From NCBI RefSeq assembly GCF_000331535.1, contig NZ_AMZN01000002.1, positions 62,001-126,000 of the forward strand: a stretch of DNA of 64,000 bases. The letters run 5' to 3'. Of this stretch, positions 35,501 to 42,166 are shown piece after piece. This DNA is from Fulvivirga imtechensis AK7. Lineage in GTDB: Bacteria > Bacteroidota > Bacteroidia > Cytophagales > Cyclobacteriaceae. How positions within the stretch are numbered: position 1 is the first letter of the stretch; each line of letters begins with the position of its first letter. The notes below the pieces were generated by a model, which made no database searches, was not told the origin of the DNA, and worked only from the letters and a program-made list of their open reading frames with translations. Both the position numbers and the translations under genes were made by a program.

Positions 35501-37312
35501 TCTGTCATGGATATCGAACCAGTATTCCTGGATGGCGGTAATCTCGGTTGTATAAAGATAGATGCCGAGGTCCCTGATCCCGGTATTGTTGGTGATCGTA
35601 CCCCAATGGATCAGAGAAGCATTGAATTGCATTGATTCTGAGGTGGACTCCTGGTCGTTGCCGAAAGGTTCGGTAGCAAAGCCGTTGGCCCATGCATGGC
35701 CTGAGTATGGACTGAAGTTCCTTAGGAAAGGGAACATACTGTCAGTTTTGCTTGGGTTTCCGGCATCTCTTACCAGCATATTGATCATTTCCCCCCAATT
35801 GTTGGCCCATCCAGGTCTAAACTGCTCCAGAGCTGAGGCTGCATGGATGAAATAGCCCCAGTGGAAATGGTGATCGTTCAAATTGACATCCTGTCTGTGC
35901 CCGGCGGGGTATCCCAGCAGTGCATTCCAGGTATCGTTATAATAAAACAAGAAAGCTACTTCACCACCTTCGGCTGTCAGCCAGTCCTCGAGCCGCTCCT
36001 GCACAGTGTCAAGCAGTTTGTCTCTGGCTTCAATATGTCCGATTTGGTCAGCAATGCGAGCGGCCTGGATCAGCCGGTTCATATTCTGTCCCTCGTTGTA
36101 AGAGTCTGTCCAGCCGGGAAGGCCTTCGCCCTTGATGCCATCTACTTTGTTGTAAAGACTGGTGATGTCGAAACCATTGCTGTATTTGGCCAGGTCCGGC
36201 AGGGTAGGGAGTACCCCACTGAACTTATTTTCCACGGTGAAGGAGTTACCGCCCAGCATCTTCAATTCACCTCTTACGCTCGGATAGGTGGCCAGGCTGG
36301 GCTGTGGAGACCCAGCTCCCAGATGCGCCCATTGATGGGGGAGAAGACCCAACAAGGCCTCATTGTAGCTTCCTTCTTTTACATCAGGGGTAACGGTAAA
36401 GGTTGTGGTGACCGTTGAGGTATTTTCATTGTAGCTCCAGTCGACAGACGTTTCTGCCGGAAATACATAGGCATACTTCTCATAATTAGCAATGAACGCA
36501 TTAATATCCATTCCTGGTGGCACCAGGGCCATTGACCAGTAATTTTTTCCGGCTAGTGAAGAAGTGAATGCGCCACCACTACCGGACCAGGTAGAGCCGG
36601 CCGGTCCAAATACCACGTAATTTGAATTATTCATGTTGTTCTGTATCAACAGCTTGTTGCCGGAAACGGATACTCCCGGTGCATTGAAGTTCACTTCTAC
36701 CCGGGCTGTATTGCCCGATCCTTTGGTGAAGTATACAAATGGCATACCCATGCCCATGGTGGCCGAGAAGTTATTGCTACCGGAAGCCCAGTTGGCTGTA
36801 ACAGTCCAGTCGGAGAAATCTGAAATAGTAGATTGTGAAGCGCTGAGGCCGGATACACCGACTTTAATGGCGTCCACTGCACTCATCGGTTCGCGATACT
36901 CGTTTGCCGATGAAGACAAAGGAATGGTGTAGTTGACAACCAAACCTTCGGTTTCTGACCTAAATGACAGCGGGTAGTTAAACGCCTGTCCACCATGGTC
37001 ATTCTTTACCAGATTAGACCACCAGTCATTGGTAGGCACCGGTTTTGTTGCGGCTACTCCGGATACCTTTGGAGTACCGGAGGGAAATTCATTTCTTCCT
37101 GCCTCATCAGTGCCCGGAAATGCAGTGGTGTAGCTGCCACTACCCACCGGAACGATCTGGGCACTGAGTTGAAATGATAAAACTGTTATAAACAGCGAGG
37201 TTAAATAGGTTTTAAGTGGGGTTGTTTTTGCAAACGTTTGCCGAAGCAGGCCGGCTAAAGTTCTGACCAGATTCCCAAAGGAATTCCAGCCAATTGTAAT
37301 AATTGGTTTCAT
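32555..37312 (-). CDS. Secreted GH81 endo-beta-1,3-glucanase, very large and multimodular, T9SS sorting domain
   Basis: A 1585-residue enzyme. The signal sequence is unusually long (hydrophobic core ~35-50, ending L-S-A-Q), and no nearer in-frame ATG exists. The GH81 domain (~60-760) shows P-T-N-D-W-W-S-N near the start, the catalytic Asp480 (N-D-H-H-F-H-W-G-Y) and the D-Q-E555-S-T-S-E559 active-site motif. Then come an Ig-like domain (~790-880), a CBM6-like domain (~895-1050), FN3 (~1055-1135), a poly-Asp linker, an uncharacterised beta domain (~1147-1245), CBM6 (~1253-1375), a second uncharacterised domain (~1387-1484) and a type A T9SS sorting domain (~1510-1585). It hydrolyses long beta-1,3-glucans outside the cell. 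The C-terminal module is nearly the same as in the GH64 protein. Confidence 0.93.
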   Translation of the reverse strand: MKPIITIGWNSFGNLVRTLAGLLRQTFAKTTPLKTYLTSLFITVLSFQLSAQIVPVGSGSYTTAFPGTDEAGRNEFPSGTPKVSGVAATKPVPTNDWWSNLVKNDHGGQAFNYPLSFRSETEGLVVNYTIPLSSSANEYREPMSAVDAIKVGVSGLSASQSTISDFSDWTVTANWASGSNNFSATMGMGMPFVYFTKGSGNTARVEVNFNAPGVSVSGNKLLIQNNMNNSNYVVFGPAGSTWSGSGGAFTSSLAGKNYWSMALVPPGMDINAFIANYEKYAYVFPAETSVDWSYNENTSTVTTTFTVTPDVKEGSYNEALLGLLPHQWAHLGAGSPQPSLATYPSVRGELKMLGGNSFTVENKFSGVLPTLPDLAKYSNGFDITSLYNKVDGIKGEGLPGWTDSYNEGQNMNRLIQAARIADQIGHIEARDKLLDTVQERLEDWLTAEGGEVAFLFYYNDTWNALLGYPAGHRQDVNLNDHHFHWGYFIHAASALEQFRPGWANNWGEMINMLVRDAGNPSKTDSMFPFLRNFSPYSGHAWANGFATEPFGNDQESTSESMQFNASLIHWGTITNNTGIRDLGIYLYTTEITAIQEYWFDIHDRTFQPEYAHEMIARIWNAGYDNGTWWTSDIAASYGIQLYPIHGGALYMGYDLDYVQEVWNGMTSKTQVLNNVANPNLWYDTYWSFLAFVDPEQAISLYDSYPNREVKVGISDAQTYHWLHTMNALGHVANEITADYPIAAVFDKNGEKTYVAHNYGNSAITVHFSDGASLYVPAGEMATSKDTGASISISAPGVIAEPCTSGVNNNFTLEANVTGSGVSYVEFFRNGVSIATDNSAPYELPQSFSADGVYTYIAKAYVGSGFEISNIYRVIVGLGSQEPYSSAHVVPGTFESGWYDKGGNGISYYDVDPNVYEANFRPEDEVDAATSTSQGTSIGWIAAGEWVEYSLNATSGKYDIALNIASNQAQGGTSGSVSLDLDCNTVGLVNSTPLTGSWDNYEAVTISDVNVPSGSHILRITFNSGVYNLGRITFTRTGDYNGGGNTPPTTPTGLQVTNTTTSSLSISWNASTDAENNLSGYNVYLNNTLADNTTGTSYTFTGLSPNTSYDMQVEAVDSQNATSPQASVAGTTNQSSDDDDDDDDNGDNCSATVNADFSVDITGDATNPSMTFVPERSGVASTTCILYYSTSPDGAYPGYLVSANTPYQINASAGQTIYYYYTYNVPEGGENNTFNNKQNFVVGECGNGDTNTGVPIPALIQAEDYTEMSGIQVEETSDTDGGQNVGWIDTGDWMEYEISVPASGTYYVNYRVASETAGGAITIAQNGTALETTSFSATGGWQEWTTVNTTVALSAGDQTIRLTATAGGWNFNWFEFTTDASDTTSNGNGCNVTVNADFSVVVSNDASNPSLTFIPVRSGVGAPTCILYYGTSPTGSYPGYLVSANAPYQINASAGQTIYYYYTYSLPEGGENNTLNNKKSFVVGNCSGGSGARTGTLETEALRKGGPQFEHLVLFPNPANDRLTIAGLPEDVTEIAVYDATGRDQLISRPASVKEVSLDIRHLTEGLHFIRIQTKTDIVTRSFIKR
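33872..33912. repeat. GAT/GAC trinucleotide tract encoding a poly-Asp linker
   Basis: A run of ATC/GTC triplets on the plus strand encodes S-S-D-D-D-D-D-D-D-D-N-G-D between the FN3 domain and the following beta domain of the GH81 protein. It is a simple sequence repeat that could change length by slippage without shifting frame. Confidence 0.7.
37230..37241. promoter_or_regulatory. LacI-type operator palindrome GCAAACGTTTGC in the 5' end of the GH81 gene
   Basis: This perfect 12-bp palindrome with central CG is the classic LacI/GalR-family half-site arrangement. It lies 71 bp inside the open frame after ATG 37312, just before the hydrophobic core of the signal peptide. An identical palindrome occurs upstream of the amylase gene at 47919-47930. 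Either it works as an operator within the coding region or the true start lies further downstream at a non-standard codon. Confidence 0.5.
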
Positions 37313-37563
37313 AGGTGTATGGGTTGGGTTGAAAAATAAATTCTAAACCCAATTTTCCAATAAAACCCATCAAATGAAAATCAACGGCTACTACAAAGAC
37401 TCACCGTATTGTGTTTTGTACTACATCAAAAATACATCATTTAAGTTCAAAAACAGTTCCGGGAGGCTCATGAGTAGGTTTTATTATTGCTTTGAGTTTT
37501 CTTTTTTTAACATAAAGGGGTGGTAAGCCACACCAGGCAGTCAGCTTTGAAATGCAGCTCTCC
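37313..37563. other. Intergenic region upstream of the GH81 gene
   Basis: 251 bp without a gene, between the SDR stop and the GH81 start. It must contain the GH81 promoter. I see no palindrome here, in contrast to the operator-like site inside the gene. Confidence 0.4.
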
Positions 37564-38358
37564 CTATATTTGATAGTTCTTTTTTAACATATTTTCAAAC
37601 AAAAATGAAGGAAGTATTCTTTTGATGACCACCGCAAATTTTTCCTTCGTTTTACCTACCCGGTAAGTTCTTTTTAACCTCTTGGCATGAATAAGCTTTT
37701 CTACCAGAATCGCAATATCACGCGGATCCAATCCTTTGCTTACACTGTCGTTGATCACCTTGGTAGCTCTTGTGAAGCTTTCCTGATAAGGAGAATCCGA
37801 AGGCATAGCTGCTTTAAGGCGGTTTTTCTCAATGTCGGTCGCCACTCCTCCCGGTTGAATGCTACATAACCGGATGCCAAAACTTCCCAGTTCTATTCTC
37901 AAAGCTTCGGTAAGCCGGTCAACTGCAGCCTTGCTGGCGCTGTATGGGGCCCGGTAGGGCAGCCCCATCTCCGAACCTATTGAACTGATGTTAATGATCT
38001 TGCCATCACCTTTTTTTCTCATAAAAGGAATAACAGCCTGACATACATTCACCATACCTACAACATTAGTGTTAAACAGCTTCTTTATATCATCTGCAGG
38101 AATATATTCCAGGGCTCCCAATATACCTATGCCTGCATTATTGATAACCGCGTCAATATGTCCATGCTGCTGTATTATTAATTCAACGCCGGTTCTTACG
38201 CTTGAAATATCGGTCACGTCCATCGTGATAGTATTAAAACCGTATTCACCGGTTTGAATGCTTCTTGATGTGCCGTAGACCACATGTCCTTTACTACTGA
38301 GGTGATCAGCGATTACCTGACCAATACCGGAAGATGCTCCTGTAACAAGTACAACCAT
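37564..38358 (-). CDS. Short-chain dehydrogenase/reductase (classical SDR)
   Basis: A 264-residue NAD(P)-dependent oxidoreductase. It shows the cofactor motif T-G-A-S-S-G-I-G (6-13), structural N-N-A-G (73-76), and the catalytic Ser (~126) with Tyr139-x-x-x-Lys143. The loop P-G-G-V-A-T-D-I follows at the usual place. Length and motifs are those of the classical subfamily. The substrate cannot be told. It stands alone between the GH81 gene and a palindromic repeat. Confidence 0.92.
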   Translation of the reverse strand: MVVLVTGASSGIGQVIADHLSSKGHVVYGTSRSIQTGEYGFNTITMDVTDISSVRTGVELIIQQHGHIDAVINNAGIGILGALEYIPADDIKKLFNTNVVGMVNVCQAVIPFMRKKGDGKIINISSIGSEMGLPYRAPYSASKAAVDRLTEALRIELGSFGIRLCSIQPGGVATDIEKNRLKAAMPSDSPYQESFTRATKVINDSVSKGLDPRDIAILVEKLIHAKRLKRTYRVGKTKEKFAVVIKRILPSFLFENMLKKNYQI

Positions 38359-38420
38359 TTTTATGCCTTAAGTTTTTGGGTCTGTAAAGGCATAAAAATA
38401 CGAGAAGTTGACACAATAAA

Positions 38421-38576
38421 TAATTAGTGACTTTAAGAAAACGCCAATGTCTGCGTTACGCTCGCCCCAAAAATGCTCACGTACCTCAGTACGCTCCGCT
38501 TTTTGGCACTTCGTCCCGCCCTTTGGCGGGAACGTTTTCTTAAAGCCACTTAGAGTTTTCTTAGAGGCACTAATTA
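38421..38576. repeat. Dispersed palindromic element, copy A
   Basis: A 156-bp inverted-repeat element. Outer arms are TAATTAGTG (38421-38429) and CACTAATTA (38568-38576). Inside lie arms of the form GACTTTAAGAAAACG/CGTTTTCTTAAAGCC, a middle pair CCAAAAA/TTTTTGG and an inner hairpin CGTAC-CTCA-GTACG. The core CAATGTCTGCGTTACGCTCG is shared with copies B (43334-43520) and C (56206-56357). It abuts the stop codon of the adjacent lipoprotein gene. Confidence 0.85.
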
Positions 38577-38939
38577 ATCGGGGCAACTTGAATCATCAAA
38601 CTTCTGTCCGTATAATATAAGCTCAATAGTTTCATCCCCGTCAGCAGTGATAGGGCCTCTTTCGGCTTCGCTGGCTTCACGGGCTGAAAAATAGAACTCG
38701 TCACCTTCTTTTCTAAAATCTACCGGTATATTTAACAGTTCTACCACGTTAGCATGCCCTTGCCAGGTGACAGAAAGTGGTATCGGGTCTTCCAGGCTCA
38801 CGGCCAGGCCACCTCCGGAAGACCTGATCTTACCAATAGTTTCTCCCTTGAGGCAATCGTACCTCGCCAGGTCTCCGTCATCATCGTCAGAAGAGCAGGA
38901 CATTAAAGCCAACAGCACTATTACAAATATCTTTTTCAT
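38574..38939 (-). CDS. Small hypothetical lipoprotein
   Basis: A 121-residue lipoprotein with lipobox L-M-S-Cys15, followed by an acidic S-S-D-D-D-D-G-D stretch usual after lipidation sites of surface-exposed Bacteroidota lipoproteins. The remaining ~95 residues have two further Cys (in R-Y-D-C-L-K and near the end, S-S-C-P-D) that could form a disulfide. The family is not recognised. The TAA stop coincides with the terminal repeat of palindromic element copy A, so the C-terminus may have been cut or altered by insertion of that element. Confidence 0.7.
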   Translation of the reverse strand: MKKIFVIVLLALMSCSSDDDDGDLARYDCLKGETIGKIRSSGGGLAVSLEDPIPLSVTWQGHANVVELLNIPVDFRKEGDEFYFSAREASEAERGPITADGDETIELILYGQKFDDSSCPD

Positions 38940-39011
38940 TTTGAATGTCTCCTTTTATCTAAGACACCTGATTAAGGCTATTTGTTCTGGACCGGGGCTG
39001 ATTTTGCAGAC

Positions 39012-39527
39012 TTAGTTGGCTTCCTGCCCCATGGCTTCAAACTGTTTGCTGATCATTATTCCCTGTTTTTTGATATTTTCAGTATTATATGTGAAACCTA
39101 AAGACGAGCCTTTTGTAATAAAACCAATACCTGCGCCAAAGGGTACGCCACCTTCCTCGGTGACTATCAGTGTGTGTTTCCCCTTGAGTTGCGCAGAGAT
39201 CTTTTGAAGGATAGCCGGTGTGCAGAATTTTTCTCCGACCACTAATATATGAAGGTCTGTGAGGTCCAGTTGACCTTCTTTTATGATATTAATCGCTAAG
39301 ATGTTCTGTTTGCCGACAGTTCTTCCCATGGTTTCCTCTGATATTAGCTTATACAGATCGAAAGAACCATACACGCCAATATTAAAAAAACCAGATCTTG
39401 TTTGTTCCGGCCAGTTCATGTACCTGGTAAAGGCATTAATGAATTTTGCTTTGTATTGATCCTGAGCCGTTGCGGTCAGACTGACGGACAGGAATAATAC
39501 TGTTGTCAAAGCCAGTTTTGTTCTCAT
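39012..39527 (-). CDS. YfiR/DUF4154-like periplasmic protein
   Basis: A 171-residue protein with a cleavable signal peptide (ending T-A-Q). The mature start K-A-K-F-I-N-A-F-T-R-Y-M-N-W-P, then F-N-I-G-V-Y-G, matches the YfiR family (PF13689, formerly DUF4154), as does the ending with G-I-G-F-I-T-K and N-x-E-N-I-K-K-Q-G. In Pseudomonas, YfiR is a periplasmic inhibitor of a diguanylate cyclase; in Bacteroidota the family is often associated with histidine kinases and the role is not established. No cyclase gene is adjacent. Confidence 0.75.
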   Translation of the reverse strand: MRTKLALTTVLFLSVSLTATAQDQYKAKFINAFTRYMNWPEQTRSGFFNIGVYGSFDLYKLISEETMGRTVGKQNILAINIIKEGQLDLTDLHILVVGEKFCTPAILQKISAQLKGKHTLIVTEEGGVPFGAGIGFITKGSSLGFTYNTENIKKQGIMISKQFEAMGQEAN

Positions 39528-39639
39528 GGGTTGAATATTTTACCTGTTGATTTTTGCTGCAATTTAGGTAGCCTATGTTAGCTCAGGGTTACCTGTGATT
39601 AAAGAGTCGGTTAAGCGTTTCCTGTGTAGAGTTACCTTC

Positions 39640-40698
39640 CTAATTTTCGTTTTTCGGATCTTCTTTGGTGCAGTGGTATATGAAGCTGCTTTCAGCCTTT
39701 TGATATCCCAGCGCCAGCGATTGTTTGAAGTCATGGCAAGCTGAAGCGCTATCAGAGAGAGTGATGTGGTTCATGCCTCGATAAAACCAGGCCAGGGAAT
39801 TATCTTTGTTTATAGTGATGACCTCCGAATAGCAATTGATGGCTTGTTCAAACTGACCCTGGTTCTGCAGACACCAGCCCTTCCCGAACCAGGCCGTTTC
39901 CAGCTTAATGTTTTGCCGGATCAGGTAATCAAAGTTTTGTTCCCCTTCCTCATAATTATCAAGACTGAAGCCATTTAACAGGCCTAGTTGTAACTGAATA
40001 CTGTCTTCGCTGTAGTGGAGCGAATCAGCTTTGTGAAAAAATAATTTAGAGTCATTATAATTCTGTAACCCTTTAAAAGACAGGGCTTTCAGGTAGTACA
40101 GGCTGGCCACCTTGTGGGGATTTTCGGCATATTCAAGGCCCCTGTTGGCAAAATAAAGGGCTTGCTTGTGATTATTAAGCTCATAATATGAGATCTCAGC
40201 TCCTTTGATCGAAGCTTCCTCTGATCGCCCGCCAAACATCATGATTGCCCTGTTGAAATAAGACAGCGCCTCATAAGCATCTCCATTTTCATAGGCTTCC
40301 ATTCCTTCGTCATAAGCCCTTACCGATGATTGGTACAGCAAAGTCAATGGGATCAGGATCACGGCCATGATAAACAGGATAATGAAAATTTTACCATACA
40401 TCCATGCTGTAGGGGTATATCTTCTTCTTTCTGTGCTATAGTATGACTTGCGGGCTGTATATCTGGGAGCAGTTGAAATTTGAGGGGACAATAGTTGATA
40501 ATCGAATTGTTGTTTCTTTACAGGGTCCGAAAGCACCTGGTAGGCTTTGTTGATACGCTTAAATTGCTCTTCCAGATCAGGGTTGCCGGGCTTTTTATCA
40601 GGATGATACTGCTTGGCCAGTGTGCGGTAGGCTTTTTTAATCTCTTCTTTAGAGGCGAAGTTGTCCAGCCCCAATATATGATAATAGTTGTCCTTCAT
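39640..40698 (-). CDS. Membrane-anchored J-domain protein with TPR repeats
   Basis: A 352-residue protein. The N-terminal J domain (3-~68) has the essential His32-Pro33-Asp34 loop and so should stimulate a DnaK ATPase. One TM helix (~104-124) follows, then TPR repeats (~130-345; for example [22 protein letters not shown]). There is no Gly/Phe or zinc domain, so this is a type III (DnaJC-like) co-chaperone rather than DnaJ itself. It starts immediately after the dprA stop codon and is probably translated with it. Client proteins are unknown. Confidence 0.88.
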   Translation of the reverse strand: MKDNYYHILGLDNFASKEEIKKAYRTLAKQYHPDKKPGNPDLEEQFKRINKAYQVLSDPVKKQQFDYQLLSPQISTAPRYTARKSYYSTERRRYTPTAWMYGKIFIILFIMAVILIPLTLLYQSSVRAYDEGMEAYENGDAYEALSYFNRAIMMFGGRSEEASIKGAEISYYELNNHKQALYFANRGLEYAENPHKVASLYYLKALSFKGLQNYNDSKLFFHKADSLHYSEDSIQLQLGLLNGFSLDNYEEGEQNFDYLIRQNIKLETAWFGKGWCLQNQGQFEQAINCYSEVITINKDNSLAWFYRGMNHITLSDSASACHDFKQSLALGYQKAESSFIYHCTKEDPKNEN

Positions 40699-41817
40699 CT
40701 ATCTGGCCAGCTTATAACTCTTACCGGGCAAAGCGCTAACCAAGCCCTTGAATTCCAGGTTGAGCAGTATAGAAGCCAGCTTGCTTACCGGAAGCTGTGT
40801 TTGCCAGCTCAGGTTATCAATTAAGATAGGTTGTTGATATTCCTGCAACTGTAAAAAGACTAACTTTTCATCGTCATTGAGCAGGGAAATGTCGTGAGCG
40901 CTATGTTGTTCCTGCTTTTCGGCATCCTCTTTCTCCCAGTTCATAATATATTCCACGTCATCCACAGCAGTCAATAGATGGGCTTTGTTCATTTTTATCA
41001 GGTTGTTGCAACCTTCCGAGTAGGGCTGGCCCACTTCACCAGGCAGAGCAAATACATCACGGCTGTAGCTGTTGGCTATTTCTGCAGTGATTAGCGCACC
41101 TCCCTTTCTTGCCGCCTCCACCACGATTATGGCATCTGCCATGCCTGCAATTATTCTGTTCCTTGCGGGAAATTTTGGAGGTTCAGGTTTTGTGCCGAAG
41201 CTATGTTCCGTAAGCAAACCTCCCTGACTGGTCATCTCTCTGGCCGTATTTTTATGCAATGCGGGATATATGAAGTCCATTCCGCTGGCCATTACTCCAA
41301 CAGTTGACAACTGATGTTTCAAGGCACTTTTGTGGGCCTGTATATCGATACCGTAGGCCAGGCCGCTTACCACCAATACATCATGTTTTTCAAGACCCTC
41401 GATGAGCTTTTCTGTGAATTCCCTGCCATATCTCGTGGCATTTCTTGTGCCAACCACTGCCACTACCTTTTTCGCATTGAGGTCAGCATTACCCTGGTAG
41501 TAGAGCAGGGAGGGGGCATCGTTGATGTGTTTTAGCCTGTTCGGAAAATCTTTATCAGAGTAAAGCAATAGTCTGGTATTGTGCTTTTCTGACAACTGAA
41601 GCTCTTCTTCGGCTCTTTCAAACGGCCTGTGGTTAAGTATGGCTTCCGCAGTAGCCGGACCAACACCTGGTATTTTCAGCAACTTCGCTTTCGTTGACTT
41701 AAATACATTCTCGGCTGAGCCGGAATAGCTGATAAGCTGCTTTACAGTGTAATTACCTATGCCGGGGATAAAATGTAATGCCAGTTGCGCCAGCCTTTTC
41801 TGATCCATAACTGCCAC
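40699..41817 (-). CDS. dprA: DNA-processing protein DprA
   Basis: A 372-residue protein (M4 at 41808 is an alternative start). An N-terminal helix-hairpin-helix region (I-P-G-V-G-P-A-T-A-E-A-I-L) precedes the Rossmann-like DprA core with V-V-G-T-R-N-A-T-x-Y-G, V-S-G-L-A-Y-G-I-D-I-Q-A-H and F-P-A-R-N-R-I-I-A-G, all diagnostic. A short C-terminal winged-helix domain follows. DprA loads RecA onto incoming single-stranded DNA in natural transformation and is widely conserved. It lies 3 bp downstream of the merR-like gene and directly upstream of the J-domain gene. Confidence 0.95.
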   Translation of the reverse strand: MAVMDQKRLAQLALHFIPGIGNYTVKQLISYSGSAENVFKSTKAKLLKIPGVGPATAEAILNHRPFERAEEELQLSEKHNTRLLLYSDKDFPNRLKHINDAPSLLYYQGNADLNAKKVVAVVGTRNATRYGREFTEKLIEGLEKHDVLVVSGLAYGIDIQAHKSALKHQLSTVGVMASGMDFIYPALHKNTAREMTSQGGLLTEHSFGTKPEPPKFPARNRIIAGMADAIIVVEAARKGGALITAEIANSYSRDVFALPGEVGQPYSEGCNNLIKMNKAHLLTAVDDVEYIMNWEKEDAEKQEQHSAHDISLLNDDEKLVFLQLQEYQQPILIDNLSWQTQLPVSKLASILLNLEFKGLVSALPGKSYKLAR

Positions 41818-41820
41818 ATG

Positions 41821-42159
41821 TTATTGGATCTGCTGCCGTAGTTCCTGGAGAAACTCTCTGACCCTGCTGAGGGAATCTATCATATCCATCTTATCCTTGA
41901 CAGCGGAAGAGTCATTCTTGAGCATTTCTTTGGCTCCTTGCAGTGTGAATCCGCGCTCCTTTACCAGGTGGTAGATCAATTTTACATTTTCGATATCATC
42001 TATGGTAAACTGGCGATTACCTTTCCGGTTTTTCTTTGGTTTGATTATATCGAATTCTGTTTCCCAGAAACGAATGAGCGAAGTAGCCACGTTGAACATA
42101 GCTGCCACCTCTCCGATGGCATAGTACTTCTTCTCTATGGTCTTCTCTTTGTACGGCAT
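41821..42159 (-). CDS. MerR-family transcriptional regulator
   Basis: A 112-residue protein with an N-terminal MerR winged helix (~12-80: Y-Y-A-I-G-E-V-A-A-M-F-N-V, then R-F-W-E-T-E-F, and G-N-R-Q-F-T-I-D-D-I) and a short C-terminal coiled coil for dimerisation. No metal-binding Cys cluster or drug-binding domain follows, so the effector is unknown. The family pattern with L-I-R-F-W-E-T-E-F and K-K-N-R-K-G-N-R is common in Bacteroidota next to dprA-type genes. It lies between the capA-like and dprA genes, with gaps of 7 and 3 bp. Confidence 0.9.
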   Translation of the reverse strand: MPYKEKTIEKKYYAIGEVAAMFNVATSLIRFWETEFDIIKPKKNRKGNRQFTIDDIENVKLIYHLVKERGFTLQGAKEMLKNDSSAVKDKMDMIDSLSRVREFLQELRQQIQ

Positions 42160-42166
42160 GAATTAT

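Noticed and set aside
35843-36418. A 191-codon plus-strand open frame within the GH81 gene
   Set aside because: Antisense to conserved GH81 catalytic sequence; the sense protein explains the region fully.
38368-38586. A 72-codon open frame over palindromic element copy A
   Set aside because: It is made almost entirely of repeat sequence and overlaps the end of the lipoprotein gene; no independent evidence of expression.
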